Source of the DNA: Verticillium longisporum
Taxonomy: Eukaryota; Ascomycota; Sordariomycetes; Glomerellales; Plectosphaerellaceae
Direction of reading: 5' to 3'
Length of the DNA stretch: 64,000 bases
Assembly: GCA_019188255.1 (NCBI GenBank)
Contig: JAETXT010000008.1
Span: 3,286,001-3,350,000, forward strand
The position numbers and the translations under genes were made by a program. The notes below the pieces were generated by a model. It saw only the letters and a list, made by a program, of their open reading frames with translations, was not told where the DNA came from and ran no database searches. Positions 10,541 to 20,047 of this stretch are shown here, piece by piece (position 1 is the stretch's first letter; every line of letters begins with the position of its first letter).

Positions 10541-12963
10541 TTACCATTCATAAAGAAAGCTCCTCAGAATACGCATCATTACATCGCTCTTGGCCTCCAT
10601 ATCTGCCAGCATTCTGATGTCTTCAATCGCATCAGGTATGGGCTTCAAAAGGGTATGCCCTGGATAAAGTGCCGCCTCTCCTACTTCGAGGGCCTCCCGG
10701 AAGAAGGCCTCTGCCTCCTGCCGCTCCCCTGCTGCAATTCGCAAACCCCCGAACCCCTGCAAGACTATGCTTTTGGCATACTTGTTGGAACCTACGCCCA
10801 TCTCTGGTCGTTCAATCAGGTCTTGAAGTAGGGCCTCTGCTTCTTGAAATCTGTCTTGCAGACCCAATGTTAGCCCGAGACTGCATAACCGCCTTAAAAG
10901 TCGCAGCTGCTCTTGTAGGCCGAATGTGTCTCGGTGCTGCATAGCTTTCCGGAGGACAACCTCCGCTTCTTGGTGCTTGCCTTGTTCATTCAATACCAGC
11001 GACAGCATTGCCAAGCTTTGGCGTGCATCTTCTTGCCGGGAGTACTTGTCCAGGTCAAATCCGGGTGCATTTCGAATTACTTCTTCGACTTCTCTGAATT
11101 CTTTGTTGTTTCAACAGTCCGTAAGCAAGTCCGTTACGGATATATATAATCGCAATCTCGTGCAATTCTGGCTTCGCCTCCAGGGATGCAAGCATTGCGC
11201 GGTAACTTTCCTCGGCCTCTTCGTACCTACCTTGGCCTTCAAGCGACAAATTGAGATTGATGACGCAAAACAGCGTAAATTTGTCATGCGGGGGCCGAGT
11301 CTTTTTCGACAACTCCAGTGCAAGGCGTAGATTCTTCTCTGCCTCTGCAAACTGATTCGAGATAAGCAGTAATGAGCCCACCTGATAAATACTTTCGACT
11401 GTGAGGTTGTGGGTGGGACCCAGAACCCTCCTCCGTATTCCAACAGCCTTCTGTAACATCGTCACTGCTCTCTGGTGCGAACACTTTTGAGCTTGGAAGA
11501 AGCCCGCTTTGACGAGGACATTCGCCATGCTTACTGCTAGATCGTCTTCCACTGTATCCCGCTCGTCTTCGAGCGGACCCAGGTGTTGGTCTAGCATAAG
11601 GCATAAATCGAAATTTTCTATCAGGGGGGCGGGATACTTGCTGGACATGGTGTCGAAGAATAAACGCTGCGTTGGCAGCTTCCTGTCTTTTGACTTGAGC
11701 CACTCTTGAGTGCAGAATTGGACCATCGGGTGCATGTCAAGCACGTCCTTTTCCTCATCCACCCCGACCAGCGAGTATCCCGTGAGACAGGTCAAATCGT
11801 CTTCGAACACGGGTGAGGCTTCTGAGGAGGAATTGCTGCTGGCTGTCGCTGGAGGCTGGTCTTCTTGGGGCTGCTCTGGCACGTAGTGCTGTAGCATCCA
11901 GCTCGGAATGTTCTGCGCACTGAAGAAGCTCATGAACGCAAGAAGATAGGCTGCCGACCTTTGCTCCTCCCAGATGAGCTCAAAGGTTATCTGCCATGTC
12001 TCGAAGATGGAATTATGGGCGGTATAGTCCCGCATGTCCTTGGCACCTTGATTGAGCAGCTTTGCCTTCTGCTTTCTGTCAAGCCGAAGCTTATCCAGGT
12101 ACTTGGTCGGCGACATGAGAGCTTGACGGCCGATGTATGCAGCAGCCTGTGTAATCGCGAGCGGTACCCCTCCGAGTTCCTTAACCAGCTCAGCCAATAT
12201 GGCAGGCTCGTCCTTGTCGCCGAGCTTCCGGCGGACCAACTGGAGCGCTAGTCCTTCGTCCATGACAGGGACATCGAAGATGTTTTTGTTGTCACCCGTC
12301 AGCTCGAACGCGGCATCTCGACTGCGGGATGTGATGATGAAGGAGCCGTTGCTGCTCATAGGGAGGAACGCAGAGAGTGGTTCTCCCTCGTCGTATTGTC
12401 TGGTGGACAAGATCCGCGCATCATCGACGTTGTCAAGAATCATGAGCCACTTTCCGTGGCTTTCATCGCACAGCCAGCTACGAACCATTTGCAGCACGTC
12501 TGCGTTCTGTGCATCATAGCCTGGTATTCTGAAGTCCCGCGCTATATTCCGGTATGCGCTCTTGAATCGCTCGACGGTGCTGGCAAATACCCAAAGGACA
12601 TGGGTGTCGCTCGATTTTGCGATCTGACAAGCATGGTGTATGGCAAGCTGTGATTTACTGTTGGGGTCAGTCTAATGGCCTCGTCTGGACGAGGAAGCAT
12701 ACTGACCCAATACCGCCGAGGCCGATCAGCGCAGCACGGTACGGCGGCGCAACGAGGCGCTCCGCAAGCCAGCTGGAGATTGTCGGTCTGTCAACAAAGT
12801 CTGCGTCTGGAAGGAATGGAACCATCCAGACTGGTGTAGTACGCTGAGGGACTGTCTCAATGTTATTGATTCGGACATTGAGGTCGCCAGCCACTGACGT
12901 GCCAGCAAATACATTACGTCCGGATATCGAACCACCAAATGATGGTCCAAAACCAGCCTCCAT
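10541..12963 (-). CDS. NB-ARC/TPR NLR (STAND) protein with N-terminal amyloid-like motif
   Basis: Fungal NLR-type signal-transducing ATPase. Exon 1 is 12963-12707, the intron 12706-12658 (49 bp), exon 2 12657-10541; about 790 residues once one frameshift is resolved. Residues 6-33 form a Gly/Asn-rich motif with core SISGRNVFAG, shared with the C-terminus of the divergent neighbour. NB-ARC follows: the P-loop LIGLGGIGKSQLAIHHA is assembled exactly across the splice junction (about residues 80-94), Walker B is KWLMILDNVDD (154-164), then FIITSRSRD and a GGVPLAITQAAAYI GxP motif. The C-terminal half is TPR repeats (for example GRYEEAEESYRAML, GKHQEAEVVLRKAM, DRFQEAEALLQDL). At about 11102-11104 one extra T (A on the coding strand) shifts the frame; removing it joins GLLKQQ to EFREVEEVIRNAPG. 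Whether that is an error or an inactivated allele cannot be told here. It probably acts as a sensor that nucleates the PNP_UDP effector. Confidence 0.9.
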
Positions 12964-13254
12964 TATTGATGATATCAAGCGCAGAGAACGAAGCCGTTGA
13001 CGTTGAAGAAGACAACTCGATGATCCGACACGTAGCAAGGCAAGAGAATAACGTCGAAGAGCGAAGAAGCGGGTTAAGGCTGGCAAAGATTCATATTGTA
13101 ATTTCGGTGTGGCAGTACCTTGCAATCAGGAAACTTGATTGGGCAAGCGAGGAGAGGTATCTAGGTATTTAAGCTGAATGGACGTGCAATAAACTGTGCA
13201 CCAGGCTCTCCTCATTCTTGACAACTTCGCGAACATCTCCGTTTCTCCAACAAA
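12964..13254. promoter_or_regulatory. Shared divergent promoter of the NLR and PNP_UDP genes
   Basis: The start codons of the two divergent genes are only 291 bp apart, so this interval must hold both promoters and leaders. No TATA box or operator could be identified with confidence; a CTAGGTATTT stretch near 13160 resembles the palindromic repeat family seen elsewhere. Sharing such a short region suggests coordinated expression (inference). Confidence 0.55.
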
Positions 13255-14328
13255 ATGCCAGATCTTGACCCCTCTGATTTCACCGTGGCTTGGATCGCCC
13301 CCCTCGCGATCGAGGCCGAGGCGGCAACTCTCATGCTCGACGGTCTGTATCCCGATCGATTCGAGCACAAGCGGGGAGATGACTATGTCTTTCTACCAGG
13401 TCATCTTCAGGGCCTCAAGATCATCATCGCCACGCTGCCTGGCGGCGAAGAATACGGCACAGGATCCGCGGGCGCCATTGCCAGCCAGGTCAAGTCGTTC
13501 TTCCCTAACATCTGGTTTGGACTTCTCGTCGGGGTGGCGGCGGGCCTCCCGAATCTCGCTCGAGCCCCGCCGCGAGACATTCGTCTCGGCGATGTGCTCG
13601 TTGCGGTTGCCGATGGCGAACAGCCGGGGCTCGTCGCTTATGACCTAGGCAAAGACACTGGTGGAGACCTGGAGCTGTTGCACTCCGGACGCGTGCTCGC
13701 TAAAACGGAGAGGATCGTGCGGTCAGCAATCACGAGCATCCAACGTCGCATGCCATCCGATAGCCAAATCTTCCTGCGACATTTTGATTTCTTGCAGAAG
13801 AAGGTGGAAGCAATGGGCAAATTCGTCGACCCCGGCCAGGACAAAGACAAGCTCTACGACACTGACGATAAAGGTAAGACGATCGAAGTACAACGCCAAC
13901 CGAGACCAGAGGCACAGCGCACCAGGGTCTGGTACGGGTCGATCGGCTCGGGGGACAAGCTGATGAAGAATGCCCGCAACAGAGATCGCCTCCGTGACAG
14001 GTTCGACCTCATCGGGCTCGAGATGGAGGCGGCCGGCACCATGAACCAGATCCCCGTCGGCGTGATCCGCGGCGTGTGCGACTACGCCGACAAGCACAAG
14101 AACAAAGACTGGCAGCCGTACGCGGCGGCCATGGCAGCGGCGTATGCAAAGGCCGTCTTGCTGGAGATCATTCCCAAGCGGACGGCGTCTGAGCAGACCT
14201 CCGCCGAGGGTGGGTCGGGATCGGCGACGGGCCGACCCGGCGGCCCCGTTTTTCACGGCCCAATCTCTGGTCGCAATGTCATGGCTGGCTGGTCGACAAG
14301 GGGGAACACGAATCAGACATTCAACTAG
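13255..14328 (+). CDS. PNP_UDP-domain effector with C-terminal amyloid-like motif
   Basis: Single-exon protein of 357 residues. The N-terminal ~300 residues match the nucleoside phosphorylase/nucleosidase (PNP_UDP, MTAN-like) fold used as an effector domain in many fungal NLR systems. It opens with FTVAWIAPLAIEAEAA, then has LLVGVAAGLP, and the substrate-site signature LIGLEMEAAGTMNQIPVGVI (around residue 256) followed by RGVCDYADKHKNKDWQPYAA, which supplies the usual acidic residue. A Gly/Ser-rich linker leads to residues 330-357, containing GPVFHGPISGRNVMAG and ending in Asn-rich sequence, which match the N-terminus of the neighbouring NLR. Known PNP_UDP enzymes cleave or phosphorolyse nucleosides; the real substrate here is unknown. 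The motif suggests prion-like activation by the NLR. Both the catalytic Glu-Met-Glu and the tail are intact, so the gene looks functional. Confidence 0.92.
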   Translation: MPDLDPSDFTVAWIAPLAIEAEAATLMLDGLYPDRFEHKRGDDYVFLPGHLQGLKIIIATLPGGEEYGTGSAGAIASQVKSFFPNIWFGLLVGVAAGLPNLARAPPRDIRLGDVLVAVADGEQPGLVAYDLGKDTGGDLELLHSGRVLAKTERIVRSAITSIQRRMPSDSQIFLRHFDFLQKKVEAMGKFVDPGQDKDKLYDTDDKGKTIEVQRQPRPEAQRTRVWYGSIGSGDKLMKNARNRDRLRDRFDLIGLEMEAAGTMNQIPVGVIRGVCDYADKHKNKDWQPYAAAMAAAYAKAVLLEIIPKRTASEQTSAEGGSGSATGRPGGPVFHGPISGRNVMAGWSTRGNTNQTFN

Positions 14329-14777
14329 GGGTGTGGCACAAACGATGTTATCAGTTTTCATTTGACAGGCGGACAGCTGTTGGATAATACTTGTGACGGG
14401 TGCTGTGCGGCTGCCTCAGCTTGGGTTGAAATAAAGTTTGGCGGCGTTGGAGTCTATCCATCCAGGATGTGAGAACGAGTCATCTGCTCCCCTCACTCCG
14501 GGGTCGACTGTGGCGGCCTCTCCATCCCGGCCTCAGCACGACCGTCGCAGGATGCAGCGATCTCGGCACGCATGACTCGTCTCTTTTCGTGTTCATCTCT
14601 GTTTATTTGAGCTCCTTGATTATCAAGACAGCAACAATGTTTCCTACTCTATCTCGCAGTGCATGATACAATTGCTCGTGAATCCTACAATTTGGGAAAT
14701 CCAAAAATTCAACGCTTGCAGACCAGACCCCAGCGCCCGGGGAGTTTCCAAATCCATGACCAACCAGGGGCCGTCTT
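14329..14777. other. Intergenic region between convergent genes, no feature seen
   Basis: About 450 bp holding the 3' ends of the PNP_UDP gene and the rhodopsin-fold gene. No coding, RNA or repeat feature is apparent. Confidence 0.5.
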
Positions 14778-16046
14778 TTACAGTGCCGACTCGCGAACCC
14801 TGGCCCCCTTTTCCCTACCATCAACGTCCTGTCTCACAGCGAGTTCAAACTCGGTCCTGACCACGATGCCATCCCCACTCGACAAGCTGATATCGTCCTT
14901 GTGCATCCTCTCAACGCTGCTGACGGGGCCGTTGATGTTCTCCTGACTGTCAAGCCCTGTGTGTGTATTCCTCAGCGAACGAAGCTTCGTGTCACGCTGG
15001 CCTCTAGAACCGCCTCCGCTGTTGCCACTCTCGTTTTGATAGTAAGCACGGTCGGTCGACCCGCTGATGTCCTTGCGCAGGATGAAACGATCAAAGACAG
15101 GCTTGATGCCGGGTATGGAGAGCGCGATGAGGGTGGCGCCGATCTCTGCAACCTCAACAATGAGCATCGGGTTGTAGGCCCACGACATGTCGGGCTCCCA
15201 CTGGCCTTGGATGACAAGGGCGAGACGGGCACTGGAAATGGCGATGACACTGGAAACTGTCAGTCGACGATGCCGAGGCTTGAGATGTTCTTGCCAAGAG
15301 GGGAAAGGGCTCGCGACTCACAGAATACCAGGCAGCAAGATACAGGCCAGCTGGATCTTCTGCTTGCGTGGCATGCGCAACATCCTGAGCATGGCAATGG
15401 GGATGCCAAACAACAGAAAGTCGCAGAACAGCGAGATGACCGAGTTGACACTGTACACGATGCCCCAGGCAAGACATGAATACCTTTCGACGCCCGGCTG
15501 CCAGTCGTAGGGCCACAGGGCCGTCACGGGCAGGCAGTGGAAGATGATGAGGCACATCTGGGGCAGGTAGCCCGCGACAAGAACGCCGGCGGTGACGCGA
15601 ATGGCGATCATAAACCTGTTGTGCTGGCTGCAAAGACGGTGGAAGAACGCCAGACCTGAAATGCGACAGACAAGGAGTGACGTTGAGTAGAAGAGATGGG
15701 AAACGAAGGCGAGGACCTCGGACTGCTCGACATAGGGCAGAGTCATGACATGTTGAACATATTCGGAGTGCCGTCCGGGGCCGATCTGGATGAGCTTGAT
15801 GCAGAGGCCGACAAAAGGGGCGTATAGTAGGAGAGATAAAGCAGCCAGGGCATCGTCGAAGCCTAAGAGTTTGACCATGAAGCCTCTCGACAGGAGACGG
15901 ATGATGACAATGATGGAAGAGGCAGCGAAGATGAAGGCGATGGCGGCAATGGCAGAACCGTCACGGCTTTCATTGAGGAAGTCCTTGGTGATGCCCTCTG
16001 GCACGCGGCCATCGCGGAAGGCCTGATCGACTAGGGGGTCGCCCAT
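14778..16046 (-). CDS. Fungal rhodopsin-fold integral membrane protein
   Basis: Seven-span membrane protein of the fungal rhodopsin-domain family (SAT4/PTH11-like, no retinal site implied), about 398 residues. Exons are 16046-15322 and 15249-14778, with a 72-bp intron (15321-15250) whose removal joins LLPGIL to VIAISSARLAL. Family hallmarks are an early span followed by FDDALAALSLLLYAPF, the CLPVTALWPYD region with a Cys before it, and YSCLAWGIVYSVNSVISLFC with DFLLFGIPIAML. The C-terminal tail is polar (Ser/Gly/Arg-rich) and likely cytosolic. The start MGDPLVDQ is the first in-frame ATG before the first span. Such proteins are expanded in plant- and insect-associated fungi, some acting as surface sensors. 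No ligand can be assigned. Confidence 0.85.
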
Positions 16047-16904
16047 GTTGGCGGGCCGAGGGTGATCTTCGCGTCACGACGGAAGATATGAATGAATTTT
16101 TTTCCCCTCCTTTGCAATCAAGTGTAGGTAGGTAGAGAAGAGGGACAGCTAAGAGGAGGGGTGTGAATGTGTCTGTGGGATCCAAAGAAGGGCGGATCAA
16201 TCCGGAGCCAAGATCTTCCAACGGTCGTCTTATAAGATGATATAGCAAGATCGATCAGACGGCGCAATCGAGGGGCGTCAGATACGCCGGGTGGCTTGCC
16301 GTTTTCATATTGGGTTTACTGGGGGTTTGTCTGAAAGTGAAGTCTGGAATATTGCGCCAGGCTGTTGAAAAGAGAGAACAATTCGGGGGCAGAGGGCAAC
16401 AGAGGGCAGGAACAAAGGAGGCGTGGGCCTCGAGGAAAGGGGCCCAGTCTAGGCTTGAGGCAGGTGTGGAGGACAAGACCAGACAAGAGACAGAGACAAC
16501 ATGAGGGGCAAGGATGTGATGTGAAACATGGCTGTGGCTAGACGGGCAAGAGGGCCAGGCTTTGTTGCGAACTTGCAAACCGCGACGCCATATCGCGGAA
16601 CATCAGTCGACCGTTGACGAATGCGGTGAATTGTGGCGTTCTCTTAGGAGCCCCCAGGCTGAGGCTAGAGACGTAACCACGAACCTTGCGGCGAACTCGG
16701 CCGGTGATCGAGTGGAGCCATAAAGAAAAAGGGCAGCCACCTACAGGGCTAGGACGGCAGAAATGGCAAGGACAGACGGAAGCGGCCGGTGCAAATGCCG
16801 TTCGGTTGGTGCTGGGGGATGCCCAACGAGCTGATTTAGCACGTCTCTTTGCAGTTGGTGGCTTGGCTCGCTGCCAGGGACGGCCCTGAAGGCGCTCGAG
16901 GTGC

Positions 16905-17060
16905 TTTGCCTACCTACCTACCTAAACTAGGAGGCTTGACCCTTCTCAAAGGCACTGACGCTGGGCTTGGCTTGACCTAGCAGTACTATACTCGACACCT
17001 AGGCATTGAGTTCGCTACAGGGCATCGATCTGTGAGGTAAAGCACTTACCTAGTTAACGT
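16905..17060. repeat. TACCTA/CTAGG repeat cluster with GTTAACGTTACCG palindrome-like block
   Basis: Starts with three TACC repeats followed by CTAAACTAGGAGG, then CACCTAGGCA, TTACCTAGTTAACGTTACCG and a GGTACGGTAAATA stretch. It shares vocabulary with the other CCTAGG clusters in the window. Confidence 0.6.
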
Positions 17061-17436
17061 TACCGTCGGGTACGGTAAATATCACGGTGGGGGCAAGTAC
17101 CTCGACTCGACAAGGGGTGCAGCAGTGATTTTGGGTTAACAGCTAGCTGCCAGGCCTCACGCGGAGACAGCTTATACCTGAGAAGTTACCTGTAGGACAG
17201 CTGGGGGGGTGAACTGGTAGGTCTTGACGTGGGACCTCCGCGAAACTTCGGCCTGCAAACTATATAAGGTATAGCGGACGGCCGGTAGGGGTTTGCCAGG
17301 GTAAGCGAGCGACGGCGAATGGGGCCGCGCGGAACAGTTTGCGATCCCATCCGGCTGGTGGGTCCTCCTAGCATCAAGAAGGCAAGGCCGAGTGGTGTTG
17401 TGGATGGCCTGCTGCAGGTGCAAGTGCAGCGGTGGT

Positions 17437-17540
17437 GGTCAGGTAGGTAGGTACACAGTAGGTACCATATAGGTTGGTTGGTAAGGTAAGGTAGCCAAGG
17501 CAGGTGTACCTGTACGTTCATGTCAGGTAAAGTAGGTGCA
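17437..17540. repeat. TAGGTAGGTACAC / GGTTGGTAAGGTAAGG repeat cluster
   Basis: Short degenerate repeats of GGTAGGTA, GGTACCATATAGG and GGTACC-like words, in the reverse orientation to the cluster at 16.9 kb. No coding potential. Confidence 0.6.
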
Positions 17541-18155
17541 GGCACTATTGCGAGCTAATTACCACCACCAACGCCTGCTTCGTCTGTCTCCCTAGTCGAA
17601 CCTGGCTTCTGCTTCCTTTCTGTCACCGGGCGGCGCGCCTTCCTCGCTCGCAGTACCATACCATACCTTCCCTGAGTAACCCTGAGGCTAGCTAGGTTGG
17701 CAGGTACGCCAGCTCGCTACATGGTACTATGTAGTTTCTTTGGTGGCCACCACCACCACCACAACCAACAACATGGTCCCACGGCCTCTCGCTGCCGTCG
17801 CGTCCCTGCGTCCCTTGCATCGAAGCGGAATATCGGATGGTCATGACGAGACGAAGCCCACCCCCCCGTCCTCCATCTCCCGAAATCATCCAAAATATTG
17901 GAGCCCCTTACCTACTTTACAGTTAGCTACATCTGCCCTCAGTTATACGAACAACCGGCCTGACATCCCACTCACAGTATAAGGACTAACACCACCTCCG
18001 CTGGTACCCGCCCTCCCCCTCGCTGTCCCGTCCCGCCCCCCTCTCCACTCCCCTCGCTCTCCCTCTCCCTCTCCTCCTGACCACTCTACCCCCATCTCCT
18101 CGACTTTCCTTTCATACGAGACGAAACGAGCGCGCGACACGCGACCCGACCCGAG

Positions 18156-20047
18156 ATGCATCACCACCACCTGGCCTTCGCCGTGGCGTGTGCTGCGGGC
18201 GCCCACGTAGCTCAGGCGCAGTTTGGCACGGGTATCTCGCCAATCCTCTTCCCTCTCCTCGAGAATGTCGACTCGAACGACCTCTTCCCCGTGGACACCT
18301 GTGGCGATGGCTTCCAGCTCGAGGAGGCAACCATTGACGACATGCAGCGGGCCATGGAGGCCGGCGCACTGACCTCCCACCAGCTTGTCCTCTGCTACCT
18401 CCAACGCACCTATCAGACCCAAGAGTACACCAAGTCTCTGCTGCAGTTCAACCCTGACGCCTTTGCCATTGCCGCCGAGCGCGACGCCGAACGCGCCGCT
18501 GGTAAGGTTCGCGGACCTCTCCACGGCATCCCCTTCACCGTCAAGGACAACATCGCCACCAAGGACAGCCTCGAGACCACCGCCGGTAGCTACGCCCTTC
18601 AAGGCAGCATCGTCCCCCGCGATGCTCACGTCGTCGCCCGCCTGAGGGAGGCCGGCGCCGTCCTCTTCGGCAAGGCTGCTCTCTCTGAGTGGGCCGACAT
18701 GCGCAGCAACAACTACTCCGAGGGCTATTCAGCTCGCGGTGGCCAGGTTCGCAGCGCCTACAACCTGACTGTCAACCCCGGCGGCAGCAGCTCGGGCAGC
18801 GCCGTGGGCGTTGGCTCGAACGCCATCGCCTTCTCTCTTGGCACTGAGACCGATGGCAGCGGTGAGTACTTTTCCCCCTCCGGTTCATGTCTTGGAATCA
18901 GAGACGCATCCGGCCTCCAGCTGGAATGAGACGCAAGCTGACGACAGATCGACCAGTCATCAACCCCGCCATGCGCAACTCACTCGTTGGCTTCAAGCCC
19001 ACTGTCGGACTCACCTCTAGGGCTGGGTATGTTCACTTCTTGATTCGCGCCGTTCGCTGCTAAACATGGTCTAGCGTCATTCCTGAGAGCGAGCACCAGG
19101 ACTCGGTCGGCACCTTTGGGCGCACCGTTCGTGATGCTGTCTATGCTTTTGATGCCATCTGGGGCATTGACCCCCGTGACGAGTATAGTCTCGCACAGGA
19201 GGGCCACACGCCCGAGGGTGGCTACACTCAGTTCCTGACGACCAAGGCGAGTCTCAAGGGCGCCGTCTTCGGCATTCCCTGGAAGAGCTTCTGGGTCTAT
19301 GCGGACGACGCCCAGAAACGCGTCCTCAACAGCTTGATCTGCAGCCTCAAGGATGCCGGCGCCAAAATCGTCAACAACACGGAGATTCTCGACTACGAGA
19401 CCATTGTCAGCCCGCACGGCTGGGACTGGGATTACGGTTCCTTCCGCGGTTTCCCCAATGAGTCCGAGTACACCGTCGTCAAGGTCGACTTTTACAACAA
19501 CATTAAGACGTATTTGTCTGAACTCGAGAACACGAACATTCGCTCCCTCGAGGATATTGTCCAGTACAACTATGATAACGACGGGTCTGAGGGTGGGAAT
19601 CCCTGGCCCCTCGGTAACCCGGGCTTCTACTCTGGCCAGGACGGCTTCCTTGCCTCGCTCGAGACCAAGGGCATCAAGGACGAGACGTACCTCCAGGCCG
19701 TTGAGTTCACGGGCCGCTCTACTCGTGACGGCATCAACCACGCCTTGAGCCTCGGTCCCAAGGGGACAAAGCTGAATGGTCTTCTTGTGCCTCCTGATGT
19801 CGGCCAGAGCTATCAGATCGCCGCCCAGGCCGGTTATCCCGTCGTCACGCTTCCCGTAAGCGTGCATGAGAGCACAGGCATGCCCTACGGCCTTGCCATC
19901 ATGCAGACGGCCTACGGCGAGGCTGAGCTGGTCAAGTGGGCCAGCGCCATCGAGGACCTGCAGCTTACTTCCGGCACGCCTCTGAAGAGGTCACTGCCCA
20001 AGTGGTACGGCTACCTCGAGAGGAACATTCCCATCAACAACGTTTGA
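18156..20047 (+). CDS. Secreted amidase (amidase signature family)
   Basis: Ser-cisSer-Lys amidohydrolase of about 582 residues that cleaves amide bonds; the physiological substrate is unknown. Exons are 18156-18861, 18957-19026 and 19075-20047; introns 18862-18956 and 19027-19074 have standard borders, and splicing restores ETDGS-VINPAMRNSLVGFKPT and TSRAG-VIPESEHQDSVG. A likely signal peptide (AFAVACAAGAHVAQA) precedes the mature start. The catalytic Lys lies in HGIPFTVKDNIAT, and the Gly/Ser signature is NPGGSSSGSAVGVGSNAIAF. DSVGTFGRTVRDA matches the conserved helix after the core. The C-terminus AGYPVVTLPVS and PYGLAIMQTAYGEAEL is also canonical. The gene is intact, unlike many neighbours. 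Relatives in fungi include extracellular amidases near secondary metabolism genes, but nothing around it supports a cluster. Confidence 0.93.

Larger units (their letters stand above)
16047..18155. other. Intergenic region with palindromic repeat clusters
   Basis: About 2.1 kb of divergent promoter space between the rhodopsin-fold gene and the amidase gene. No gene is supported. It contains TACCTACCTA/CTAGG-type clusters (listed separately), and a CT-rich tract directly upstream of the amidase start (about 18000-18110) typical of fungal promoters. Confidence 0.55.

Noticed and set aside
10541..16046. Including the rhodopsin-fold gene as a third member of the NLR module
   Set aside because: It lacks the shared motif, is convergent to the PNP_UDP gene and belongs to a large family; proximity alone is not evidence.
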